From: Candidatus Kaiserbacteria bacterium | GTDB lineage: Bacteria; Patescibacteria; Paceibacteria; UBA9973; UBA2103 | DNA: 64,000 bases | Direction of reading: 5' to 3' | NCBI GenBank assembly: GCA_016182485.1 | Contig: JACPGH010000006.1 | Coordinates: 1 to 64,000, forward strand | In this document: positions 54,125-62,375 of the stretch, in pieces | Layout: every line of letters begins with the position of its first letter | Numbering within the stretch: the stretch's first letter is position 1 | Position numbers and translations under genes: made by a program | The notes under the pieces: model-generated | What the model was told of the DNA's origin: nothing | Databases searched by the model: none | The model's input: only the letters and a program-made list of their open reading frames with translations

Positions 54125-55081
54125 TTATTTCAAATACTTCCGCTGGTTGGCGAGATGGGTGGCGTAGGTAACAGCGTAATACATGTTGCCGTCTTTCCCG
54201 GTCAGGTAATACAAATAATCGCTTGAGGTCTGATGCAGGACTGCTTCAAGAGAGTCGAAACCCGGATTAGCGATGGGCCCCGGCGGCAGGCCGGGATGCA
54301 GATACGTGTTGTAGGGCGATTCGATCTTCAGGTCGGCGAACGAGGGCGAATAGGTGTCGCGATTCTGGATGTAGCCGAATACGGCATCCACCTGGAGCGG
54401 CATGCCGAGTTCCAATCTTTTCCACAATATCCCCGCGATGATACGCCTGTCCTCAGGCGTACGGGCCTCTTTTTCTACCAGAGAGGCCATAGTGACGATA
54501 TCAGAGAGCGAATGACTAGAGCCTGCAATGCTCGCGGCGAGCGGTGCGATTTTTTTATCGAAATTCTCTCGCATCGTTTTCACTATCGCCGGCCCCGTCG
54601 ATGTAAGCTCAAATAGATAGGTATCGGGGAACAGATAACCTTCGTATTGCCGCGCGACCGAGGAGAATTCCTGCGCAGAAATATCCGGGAGCGCGCTCTC
54701 GATTTGCTCAGCCATCTCTCGCGCCGTCGCTCCCTCGACGAAGGTTAATCTAACAAGCGGCAAGCCGGAATCGCCAGTGGCGAGCCGACGCGCGATAACG
54801 AACACGCTTTGCGGTTTTTCGAAATTGTACGTAGTCGCCTGGACGCTCCTCCCATTCCCTCCGGCGCGCAGAAGCCACTCGAGTACGAACGGATGCCGGA
54901 CGACATGCGCTTTACCAAGTTGCTGCGCAGCCTCTTTGACCGTCGAGCCTCGGGCCACTATTACGAGGCTCGACGAGAAATCCGCCGGCGCAGAAGCGGC
55001 ATAATAAATGCCGCCAAAGAGCACGAACAACACGCCTACGGCAAGCCAACGCCACTTCAAGCGTGTGAAAAAAGAGTGCAT
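54125..55081 (-). CDS. mltG: Endolytic transglycosylase MltG (YceG)
   Basis: Cuts nascent glycan strands at the membrane. One N-terminal membrane helix (WLAVGVLFVLFGGIYYAAS), then a LysM-like subdomain and the catalytic core with the general-acid Glu in ASLVEKEART (around residue 210), followed by DAVFGYIQNRDTYSP and SPYNTYLHPGLPPGPIANPG. 318 residues, normal. Last gene before the terminator; 4 bases after the T4SS-like gene. Confidence 0.95.
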   Translation of the reverse strand: MHSFFTRLKWRWLAVGVLFVLFGGIYYAASAPADFSSSLVIVARGSTVKEAAQQLGKAHVVRHPFVLEWLLRAGGNGRSVQATTYNFEKPQSVFVIARRLATGDSGLPLVRLTFVEGATAREMAEQIESALPDISAQEFSSVARQYEGYLFPDTYLFELTSTGPAIVKTMRENFDKKIAPLAASIAGSSHSLSDIVTMASLVEKEARTPEDRRIIAGILWKRLELGMPLQVDAVFGYIQNRDTYSPSFADLKIESPYNTYLHPGLPPGPIANPGFDSLEAVLHQTSSDYLYYLTGKDGNMYYAVTYATHLANQRKYLK

Positions 55082-55085
55082 ATAG

Positions 55086-56459
55086 TTAAACTGGGAGATT
55101 GGCCGGCGCCTCGCCGGTGGGCGACTGGATGCGCTCGAGACTCGGGGTTACCACGGCAGCTGACGGAATATGAAAGATAGTAGCAAGCTCTTCGGTGCTC
55201 ATTACCATCGCGTTTTTGCCCGCATCGGCCGGCTCGTAGAAGAATTGCCGGCGACGGAAAGCTTCGACTACCCCCTTCCGGAATTTATCCTTCAGCTTGT
55301 CCACGCCGAGCGCTTTTTCCCAAGGGTAATCACTAAATATTGATAACCAGCCGGTCGGGCTGAAACCGTTCCATTCCTCCGATTGAAATTGCTTGAATGC
55401 GCCCGTGAGACCGGCTACGCCCATTGCCACGTCGAATTTGCCCCCGCGTGCGGTATGCACGAGATACACGCCGCGCAGGCCGACATCGAAGGCCTGTTTG
55501 GAAATGTTGCGCTCGATGGCGGCGATCTTTTCAGACTGCCCTTTTGTCGGATTCGGAAAGCCCGGCCGCTCCGTGCCGGTAACCGGATCCACATACTTAT
55601 CGCGCGTTTGCTCGCGGATCTTCTGGATCAGCACCTGCGCTTCTTCTTTCCAGGTCCAGGCCTTCCCCTCTTTGGTGAGCTTCTTGTATTTCTCGCCTTT
55701 GTGCGTGCGGATTATTATCTGGAGCCACAATTGCTCGTCTTTGCGGAATGAACCTAGATACTCGATAAGATTCGCGAGCGGGTCTACTTGCTCGGGTTCT
55801 TTCTGCACTTTATCGAGCCCGTATTCGACGTAAGTCTTAATCGGCAGAGGATCCTCCTTTGAATGCTTGAAATCGCAGCCCCATACTCCCCAATCTTTGG
55901 GATCGGCGGAAACAGTGCGTGTGTAGTCTACCGCCTCCACCACCTGTACGCCGGGATACTGCGCATAGATCTGCGCCTCGATAAGGCGCCGCCAGGCGGC
56001 GCGCGTCCAAATGAAAAAATGGACATCGCCTCCGATGGAAGCGATCTCGAAGGAGAACCACGGACGCGTCTGTCCCTTAATGTACTTCACATACCAGGTG
56101 CCCTCGCCGCCGCCCTGATGCAAACCGGCGAACACGGTCTCCATGGCAAGCGGAGTCTTTATGAGGTTTCTCGGCGGAATGAGCTCGAGGAGAATGTGCT
56201 TCTGCGACGCTATGAATTCAGATTGCTTAAGAATGACCCAGAGGAGCCAGGCGCCGGAGAGAAGCAAGAATGGCAGCCACACCGGCGCTAGAAATAGAGC
56301 CAGTTCGAGCGCGAGCGCGACGGCGCCAGGCATGAAGAGGAAGGACAGGAACAGGAGCGTCAGCCCGAGGATGAAAATCGGCCACTCATTGATGCGGAAG
56401 CCGGACTGTTTGGTGAGATTCTCCACCCAGTTACCTAGCCCCTTAAGAAACGGAAGCAT
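55086..56459 (-). CDS. Membrane protein of a conjugation/T4SS-associated type
   Basis: 457 residues. Two membrane segments lie near the N terminus (WPIFILGLTLLFLSFLFMP and LFLAPVWLPFLLLSGAWLLW), followed by a large cytoplasmic domain. The C-terminal NAMVMSTEELATIFHIPSAA and TPSLERIQSPTGEAPANLP is the motif I associate with CPR proteins encoded beside TraG/VirD4-like coupling ATPases. No such ATPase is next to it here; mltG follows. Start at ATG 56459 (MLPFLKGLGNW); an upstream start is possible. Confidence 0.7.
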   Translation of the reverse strand: MLPFLKGLGNWVENLTKQSGFRINEWPIFILGLTLLFLSFLFMPGAVALALELALFLAPVWLPFLLLSGAWLLWVILKQSEFIASQKHILLELIPPRNLIKTPLAMETVFAGLHQGGGEGTWYVKYIKGQTRPWFSFEIASIGGDVHFFIWTRAAWRRLIEAQIYAQYPGVQVVEAVDYTRTVSADPKDWGVWGCDFKHSKEDPLPIKTYVEYGLDKVQKEPEQVDPLANLIEYLGSFRKDEQLWLQIIIRTHKGEKYKKLTKEGKAWTWKEEAQVLIQKIREQTRDKYVDPVTGTERPGFPNPTKGQSEKIAAIERNISKQAFDVGLRGVYLVHTARGGKFDVAMGVAGLTGAFKQFQSEEWNGFSPTGWLSIFSDYPWEKALGVDKLKDKFRKGVVEAFRRRQFFYEPADAGKNAMVMSTEELATIFHIPSAAVVTPSLERIQSPTGEAPANLPV

Positions 56460-56476
56460 GCCGATAGTATACAACC

Positions 56477-56538
56477 TTAGGCACTAAGGCAGGTGTTAGT
56501 GATTAGGTTTTAGGGATTAGCTAACACCTAACACCTTG
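56477..56538. repeat. Heptad TTAGNNN element
   Basis: Units TTAGTGA TTAGGTT TTAGGGA TTAGCTA (56496-56523) with 9-bp inverted arms AGGTGTTAG / CTAACACCT (56491-56529). Between the HARE-HTH gene and the next cistron. Confidence 0.65.
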
Positions 56539-56544
56539 AACCTG

Positions 56545-57618
56545 CTACGCAACCGTATAACGGCCGTCCTTAAGCCGCTTGAAATACCGCGAGTCGTTGA
56601 TGTTCACGAGGATCGTGTTGTCTTTTACGAAACGCGCGCTCTTGACCTGCTGGATTATCTCGTCTTTTTTCAAGGGTCCTTTCTCCGTCAGGATCTCTCG
56701 AATGACGTCGTGCACTACGCCCGGCCTATATCCCCATTCGGTAAGCGCATAGAGCCCGCGGCCGACGAGCACGAAGCGAGGGTCCTTGATCAGCTCGTTG
56801 TGAGTAGTCGCAAGGTGCGCCTTCTTGGAAAACAGCGTGTTGATCGCCTTCGCGACTTCGGAAAAATGCATCGGCTTGCCGTGCCTCTTGATCGCGAGAT
56901 AGGCATAATCGCGCACCCCTTTGATGCGGATGGCCGAGGCCGAGGCGCGCCCCCATTGCGTGAGCGGGTTTTTGCCGATGTTTTTGGAGAGAGACAGCCA
57001 GCGCTTCATTATCTCCTCGTTCTTGTAGGCCTCGTTCACTTCCTTCAATTCCTCGAGAAAACGGTCGAGCAACGCGCCTTCGGAAAGGACGTCCTCATCG
57101 GAGAGCGACCCGTAGAGGCGAGAGAGCGCCCCATGCACATGCTTGGCGGTCGCCGCATCCACATGCCAACGCGCGAGAAATTCATCTGTCTCGCGCTCGC
57201 GCATGAATGCCGAATCGAGCATAAGCAGGAAGCGCATGCGGTTTCTCGTTTTTTCATCTTTGCCGAGAAGGGAGAAAAGGGTTTCTTCCGGAACGAGCAC
57301 GCCGATGGATCGGATATATTGCGCAAGCTCCTCGAAAGCGGCGCCCGACTCCTTGAAAATTTTGCTCGCGCGGATGGCGTCGAGACCGGCCGCTTCGATC
57401 TGGCGGACGCGCTCGCGAGTAATCCCCGAGCGATCGCCGATGGCTTCCAAAGTCTCTCTCTCCGGGTCGGTTCCGAGCCCGAAGCGGCGGATCAAGACTT
57501 CCCGAGCGCGCTCGGGCGCTGCAGCCAAGAATTGCTTCGCGAGCTTCGTGCTATCGAAAGTGAATTGCGCAGGAGCGAGCGAAAGGGACGGCCGCTTAGT
57601 CACAGTTTTGGTTGCCAT
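56545..57618 (-). CDS. Sigma region 4-like / HARE-HTH regulator
   Basis: 357 residues from the ATG at 57618. The N-terminal part contains a sigma-70 region 4 type helix-turn-helix (EVLIRRFGLG, then TLEAIGDRSGITRERVRQIE) at about residues 38-75. The C-terminal part is a HARE-HTH (GKPMHFSEVAKAINTLFSKK, then RFVLVGRGLYALTEWG), a domain linked to RNA polymerase delta subunit and chromatin proteins. The combination suggests a transcription factor that contacts promoters or polymerase. Known as a recurring CPR architecture; targets unknown. Confidence 0.85.
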   Translation of the reverse strand: MATKTVTKRPSLSLAPAQFTFDSTKLAKQFLAAAPERAREVLIRRFGLGTDPERETLEAIGDRSGITRERVRQIEAAGLDAIRASKIFKESGAAFEELAQYIRSIGVLVPEETLFSLLGKDEKTRNRMRFLLMLDSAFMRERETDEFLARWHVDAATAKHVHGALSRLYGSLSDEDVLSEGALLDRFLEELKEVNEAYKNEEIMKRWLSLSKNIGKNPLTQWGRASASAIRIKGVRDYAYLAIKRHGKPMHFSEVAKAINTLFSKKAHLATTHNELIKDPRFVLVGRGLYALTEWGYRPGVVHDVIREILTEKGPLKKDEIIQQVKSARFVKDNTILVNINDSRYFKRLKDGRYTVA

Positions 57619-57660
57619 ATGTGGTCTAATATATACCAAATCAGCCAAAAAGAGTCAAAT

Positions 57661-60144
57661 TTACCGGACTATGTTCAAAATCTTGCCGGGGACATACACG
57701 ACTCGCGAAGGTTCCTTACCGCCCAAAGCGGCAGTAACTGTAGGCAGCTTCATAGCTTCGTTTAGCGCCTCGGCTTCGCTCGCTTCGGCTGAAAGGCGCA
57801 CGCTGCCGCGCTTACGGCCGCTGACTTGCACGACTATCTCCCGTTCATTAGACAGCAACAGCGCCTCGTCATAAGTCGGCCATGCGGCGGCGTGGATGGA
57901 ACCCTCTTTCCCGGCCTCTTCCCAGAGCGCCTCGGCGATATGCGGAGCGAACGGCGCCAGAATACGAATATAGGCGAGCCATTGCTCCTTCCCTATCGAC
58001 CCTTCTTTTTCAGCCGCGTTCAGGAAAATCATCATTTGGCTCACGGCGGTGTTGAATTTAAAAACTTCTATATCCTTCTCCACCTTGCGAATGGTCTCAT
58101 TGAGGAGCGGCCCGAGTGCCACATTCGGCTTATCACTCACCCGCTCTTGAAAGTTCCAAACGCGCTGGATGAATCGCGCAGTGCCAGAGATAGATGCCGT
58201 ACTCCATGCGGTCGTATTTTCGAACGGCCCCATGAACATTTCGTAAACGCGAAATGCGTCCGCGCCATACTCGGCGATCACATCGTCCGGATTGATGATG
58301 TTTCCGAGTCGTTTGCTCATCTTCCGCCCGTCTTCTGCCAGAATGAATCCGAGAAATTCGAGTCGCTTGAAGGGCTCGGGAGTACTCACAATACTTATGT
58401 CGTACAAGAATTTATGCCAAAATCGCGCATAAATAAGGTGCCGCACCGCATGGTCGCCGCCGACATACACGTCCACCGGGGCCCAATATTTTTCTTTCTT
58501 TCCGGATACTAATTCTTCGCCGTTATGCGGATCCATAAAGCGCAGGTAATACCATGACGAACCGGCCCACTGCGGCATCGTGTTCGTCTCGCGCTTGCCC
58601 GGGCCGCCGCACTTCGGGCAGGTTGTGTTGACCCAGGATTCGATAGCGGCCAGAGGCGATTCTCCGGTGCCCGTCGGCTCATAGTGATCTACTTCGGGTA
58701 GCGTTACGGGCAGATCTTCGTATGGCACGGCCACGGCGCCGCACTTCTCGCAATGGATTATTGGTATCGGCTCGCCCCAGTACCGTTGCCGCGAGAACAC
58801 CCAATCTCTCAGCTTGTATCGCGTAACTCTCTTGCCGCCAACTGCGGCGACGATATCCCATTTCGACTCCTCGCTGTGCTTGCCGCTAAATTCCCCCGAA
58901 TTGATTAGTATGCCTGGATGCGTGTACCAATCATTCCACTCCTCAGCCCACCTTTCCGGACCCCATATTTCTTGGAGTTCGCCGTTTGCTATTTCTCCAG
59001 CGGATACGCTGCCTGCGGAAAAAACAACTGGGCTAATTTTTATATTAAACTGATTTGCGAATTCGAAATCGCGCTCGTCGTGCGCCGGCACGCCCATAAT
59101 TGCGCCAGTGCCGTAGTTGCCGAGCACATAGTCAGCGACATAGACAGGGATTTCCTCTTTCGTTGCAGGATTTATCGCCGCGATGCCTTCGAGCTTTATG
59201 CCTGTCTTCTGCTTTCCTTCTGCCGCGCGCTCTATCTCAGTTTTGGAAACCGCCGTTTGAATATATTTATATACCTTCTTCACATTCCTGAGGGACTTAC
59301 GAAGTCCCTCATTTTGGAATAGGGGATGTTCCGGGGCGAGCACCAGGTACGTCGCGCCAAAGAGAGTATCCGGGCGCGTTGTGAAGACCTCAATGTTTAG
59401 GACATCCGATGTCCTTTCAGAAGTTAGGACATCGGATGTCCTAACTTCGAATCGGATCTCGGCTCCTTCTGAGCGCCCGATCCAATTACGCTGAGCTTCT
59501 TTAATATGCTCCGGCCAATCAAGCGTATCGAGATCCGCAAGCATGCGGTCGGCGTATTCCGTGATTTTAAGTACCCACTGCGGCAGGCGCTTTTTTTCCA
59601 CCACCGTACCGCAGCGTTCGCAAACATTCCCTTCGAGATCTTCGTTCGCGAGGCCGGTCATGCAGGACGGGCACCAGTTTATAGGCTCGTCCGACTGAAA
59701 GGCGAGGCCGTGTTCGAACATCTTTAGAAATATCCACTGCGTCCAGTGGAAATACTCGGGGTCCGTCGTATTTATCTCGCGAGTCCAGTCATAATCGAGG
59801 CCGATGTGCGCCAATTGCTGCTTAAAGTGCGCGATATTTTTCTCGACAGCCGCGCGGGGGTGCACCTTGTTTTTGAGCGCGAAATTTTCCGCGGGCAACC
59901 CGAATGCGTCCCATCCCATCGGATGCAGGACCGAGAACCCTTTCATCCGCGAGAAGCGGGAATAGATATCCGTTGCAATATAGCCCTTAGGGTGCCCGAC
60001 ATGCAGGCCCTCGCCGGAGGGATACGGGAACATATCCAGAATGTATTTCTTTTCTCTTCCCGTATCGTCTTCAGTTCGGTACAGATCGAGTGCCGCCCAT
60101 ATCTCTTGCGCCTTTTTTTCTATTTTTTTATGGTCGTACGCCAT
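57661..60144 (-). CDS. leuS: Leucine--tRNA ligase
   Basis: Class I synthetase of 827 residues. HIGH is HVGH in PSGEGLHVGHPKGY and KMSKS is KMSKR in DGRKMSKRLGN. The CP1 editing domain includes TTRPDTLFGATYLVLAPEHP and the GVPAHDERD motif. Three palindromes lie within the CP1 part of the gene: two adjacent ones (59399-59447) encode the inserted RTSDVLTSERTSDVL, and one (59289-59311) encodes GLRKSLR. Start at ATG 60144. Follows the DUF5671 gene by 2 bases. Confidence 0.97.
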   Translation of the reverse strand: MAYDHKKIEKKAQEIWAALDLYRTEDDTGREKKYILDMFPYPSGEGLHVGHPKGYIATDIYSRFSRMKGFSVLHPMGWDAFGLPAENFALKNKVHPRAAVEKNIAHFKQQLAHIGLDYDWTREINTTDPEYFHWTQWIFLKMFEHGLAFQSDEPINWCPSCMTGLANEDLEGNVCERCGTVVEKKRLPQWVLKITEYADRMLADLDTLDWPEHIKEAQRNWIGRSEGAEIRFEVRTSDVLTSERTSDVLNIEVFTTRPDTLFGATYLVLAPEHPLFQNEGLRKSLRNVKKVYKYIQTAVSKTEIERAAEGKQKTGIKLEGIAAINPATKEEIPVYVADYVLGNYGTGAIMGVPAHDERDFEFANQFNIKISPVVFSAGSVSAGEIANGELQEIWGPERWAEEWNDWYTHPGILINSGEFSGKHSEESKWDIVAAVGGKRVTRYKLRDWVFSRQRYWGEPIPIIHCEKCGAVAVPYEDLPVTLPEVDHYEPTGTGESPLAAIESWVNTTCPKCGGPGKRETNTMPQWAGSSWYYLRFMDPHNGEELVSGKKEKYWAPVDVYVGGDHAVRHLIYARFWHKFLYDISIVSTPEPFKRLEFLGFILAEDGRKMSKRLGNIINPDDVIAEYGADAFRVYEMFMGPFENTTAWSTASISGTARFIQRVWNFQERVSDKPNVALGPLLNETIRKVEKDIEVFKFNTAVSQMMIFLNAAEKEGSIGKEQWLAYIRILAPFAPHIAEALWEEAGKEGSIHAAAWPTYDEALLLSNEREIVVQVSGRKRGSVRLSAEASEAEALNEAMKLPTVTAALGGKEPSRVVYVPGKILNIVR
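59289..59311. repeat. Palindrome inside leuS (1)
   Basis: 10-bp arms TGAGGGACTT / AAGTCCCTCA, loop ACG, in frame. Confidence 0.8.
59399..59447. repeat. Tandem palindromes inside leuS (2)
   Basis: GGACATC C GATGTCC (59400-59414) followed by 13-bp arms AAGTTAGGACATC / GATGTCCTAACTT around one base (59421-59447), encoding a duplicated RTSDVL. Confidence 0.85.
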
Positions 60145-60146
60145 CT

Positions 60147-61100
60147 TTATAGTCCATTTTTGCTTAGCGGCGGGTAAAAGCTTGGATCGATAATGCGATC
60201 GAAGCATATGTTCCCCTCTCCGTGCTGCCAATTGTCCGAGGGCCCTTTAGGCCCTTCGGGGAACGCCGGCCGCGCGGTGGCATTCGGGCTTACACGGCTC
60301 GGCGCGTTGAAGTCGGCGCAAAGCCTGAATGAGCGAGTTCCGGTGACTTGATATCCATACGGCTGGCCTGACTGCGCGTCTGTCGGAAGCGGCACTCCGC
60401 CAAGCGATACAGAGTCGCTCAGCTCGTCGAGCGAGGAAGGAAGAGCCTGCTTCGCCTGCCAGAAATAAATAATCTGGGATTGTATATTCTGCAGGTCATT
60501 CACCTTCTGCGCGTCGAAGCGCGCTAGGCGCGCCTGTTGCGGCGTACCGACAATAAAGAACCCAGCAATGACTACAATAAATGCGAGAACTCCCACTCCG
60601 GAATTGACCATGCGCCTATATCGCGGGAATCGGCTCCAATACCCGCGCAATTCAGAGATGAAATGCATAAACACGCCGGCCGCGATGAGAAGAACCGCCA
60701 GGACCTTTAGCAGGAAGGCGAGCGTCAGCTCTTCCCCGTTCAGGAACGTTGTCAAAAGCGTGATAAGATCGGCAGCTATCGCGGCGCCCGCCACGAAAAG
60801 AGTGAGTATGAGTCCCCAGCGGCGCACCCAGATGTCCTCGCGGGTCGGATCGCGACGTTCCTCGCGATGAATGAGCCGGAACAAGACGAGCGAGAGCGGC
60901 AGAAGCACTATGAGGGAGGCCATCCTGAAGCTGATGCCGCTCTGATACGGGTCGGCCGGGAAAAAGGCGAGAGGGTTCGGGAAAGCGTAATTGATATAAT
61001 CGAAAATGAGCAATATGCCCGCGACTACGCTCCAATAGAACGTGACAATGGCGCCCAGCCAGAAAAAGAAATCTTTTGGGGTCGTTTTGGGTTTTTCCAT
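60147..61100 (-). CDS. DUF5671-type membrane protein with pseudopilin-like C terminus
   Basis: 317 residues from the ATG at 61100. The N-terminal 190 residues carry five membrane helices in the DUF5671 style (FFFWLGAIVTFYWSVVAGIL to VLAFIVVIAGFFIVG). After a short linker, ARFDAQKVNDLQNIQSQIIY and ALPSSLDELSDS resemble the globular part of type II/IV pseudopilins, and the C terminus is a short Pro-rich tail. Function unknown; 2 bases upstream of leuS. Confidence 0.75.
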   Translation of the reverse strand: MEKPKTTPKDFFFWLGAIVTFYWSVVAGILLIFDYINYAFPNPLAFFPADPYQSGISFRMASLIVLLPLSLVLFRLIHREERRDPTREDIWVRRWGLILTLFVAGAAIAADLITLLTTFLNGEELTLAFLLKVLAVLLIAAGVFMHFISELRGYWSRFPRYRRMVNSGVGVLAFIVVIAGFFIVGTPQQARLARFDAQKVNDLQNIQSQIIYFWQAKQALPSSLDELSDSVSLGGVPLPTDAQSGQPYGYQVTGTRSFRLCADFNAPSRVSPNATARPAFPEGPKGPSDNWQHGEGNICFDRIIDPSFYPPLSKNGL

Positions 61101-61128
61101 AGGACTAGAATTATACCACATAAAGAGT

Positions 61129-61158
61129 GGACCCCGGCATCCGAAGATGCCGGGGTCC
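61129..61158 (-). terminator. Terminator of the DGQHR-like orphan gene
   Basis: Stem GGACCCCGGCAT / ATGCCGGGGTCC, loop of 6, 7 bases after the minus-strand stop. Confidence 0.75.
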
Positions 61159-61165
61159 TGGCGAA

Positions 61166-62209
61166 CTACTGCGATTCGCTCGTAGGCGTGGAGACCTTCA
61201 CCATCGGCGAGCGGGAAATGAGACGCTTGGTCCGCTTGCCCGCGTTGATGTGGTCGACGAGCATGGCGCGGAGCATATCGCGCGCCTTACCGCCCGACGA
61301 AGACAGCTGGGCGACTGTCGGGTCGGTGACCGGGAACAGCCTGATCTTCGCGGTAAGGTCGGCGTCCACGAAGAGCCGGTCGCCTCGCCAGAAGTTCTCG
61401 TGCAGGGCGAGAATATCGGCCAACGCCCAGAGAAACGTCCCGCGCAACCAGACGGCACCCTCGCGGAAGACCACCTTCTTGATCCCCCAACACTCGTCAA
61501 CGAGATCGAAGAAGATGACGACGTTGGCGCGGAGGGTATTGCGCCCCACCTTCTCCATCGTGGTCTGCATGCTGCGAGCCAGCTCGTGCAGCTTGTGCGA
61601 CCTGCCGGGCCCGAAATACGAATGCAGAACGCCCACCGTCTTGATGAACATGAGCGCGGAGATTAGGTGGTTGCGGTTCTGCCGCTGGTCCCAGCAGATG
61701 CGCCGCCCCATCGTGAACGTCGGCTCCATCGAGAGGTTGTACAGAGTCTCAATGACGGAAATCTTCTCGCGAAGATTCCGCAGGAGCACGTTCGGCGAGA
61801 GAGGAATGCGATCCACGTTCAGGATCTTGAACCGCTCGCGCTCCCACTCCTCAGTCGTACCAAAGTGCACCGTCGCACCCAGACGCGGAACCCCGCCTGC
61901 CTGTATGAACTGCAGCCCCGCGGTGACACGCTGGAGCCCGTCGACGATGTACACATCGTCCTTGAGGATGAACGTGCCCTCGCGTTCAGCTACGGTATGG
62001 CCCCGCATGCCGAGGTCGATGTCCGGCACTGAGCCGGACTTGAAGGCCTCGATCAGCTTTGAGATTTGCACCAACGGGAGGACTTCCCGCTGATACGGTG
62101 CAGACTTCAAGTTCTTCAGGGTTTCGGGGTCAAGAGACCCCCGGAGGATGATGTTTCCCTCCTCTACCTCGTCCAACGCGCCGTACAGCACCCTTACGTG
62201 CTCGTTCAT
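61166..62209 (-). CDS. DGQHR/ParB-like domain protein, orphan unit
   Basis: 347 residues from the ATG at 62209 (AGGAGAAAC site upstream). The central motif VYIVDGLQRVTAG matches the D-G-Q-x-R signature of DndB/DGQHR and ParB-like proteins, in which it lies at a nucleotide-binding or DNA-linked site. The remainder is helical (NVLLRNLREKISVIETLYNL) with no further motif. DndB relatives act in phosphorothioation-based defence, but no dnd genes are present. A TTGACT-type promoter and a terminator make it a closed unit. Confidence 0.75.
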   Translation of the reverse strand: MNEHVRVLYGALDEVEEGNIILRGSLDPETLKNLKSAPYQREVLPLVQISKLIEAFKSGSVPDIDLGMRGHTVAEREGTFILKDDVYIVDGLQRVTAGLQFIQAGGVPRLGATVHFGTTEEWERERFKILNVDRIPLSPNVLLRNLREKISVIETLYNLSMEPTFTMGRRICWDQRQNRNHLISALMFIKTVGVLHSYFGPGRSHKLHELARSMQTTMEKVGRNTLRANVVIFFDLVDECWGIKKVVFREGAVWLRGTFLWALADILALHENFWRGDRLFVDADLTAKIRLFPVTDPTVAQLSSSGGKARDMLRAMLVDHINAGKRTKRLISRSPMVKVSTPTSESQ

Positions 62210-62375
62210 GCCGTTTCTCCTCGGGTTCTCCCCCGCTATTGCGCATCGCGCCACGGGATAGTGAACCTTGGTTAACAACGTACTTCTATATGTACGATAC
62301 AGGTTTATTTTAAATAGTCAAATTCTGATAGGCGCTCAATTTTGCTTCCTAATAAGAACGCTGTCTCTGGCTTCT

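Noticed and set aside
54441..54456. CGCCTG/CAGGCG hairpin in mltG
   Set aside because: Short arms coding residues that belong to the family alignment (TPEDRRIIAG); likely a chance palindrome.
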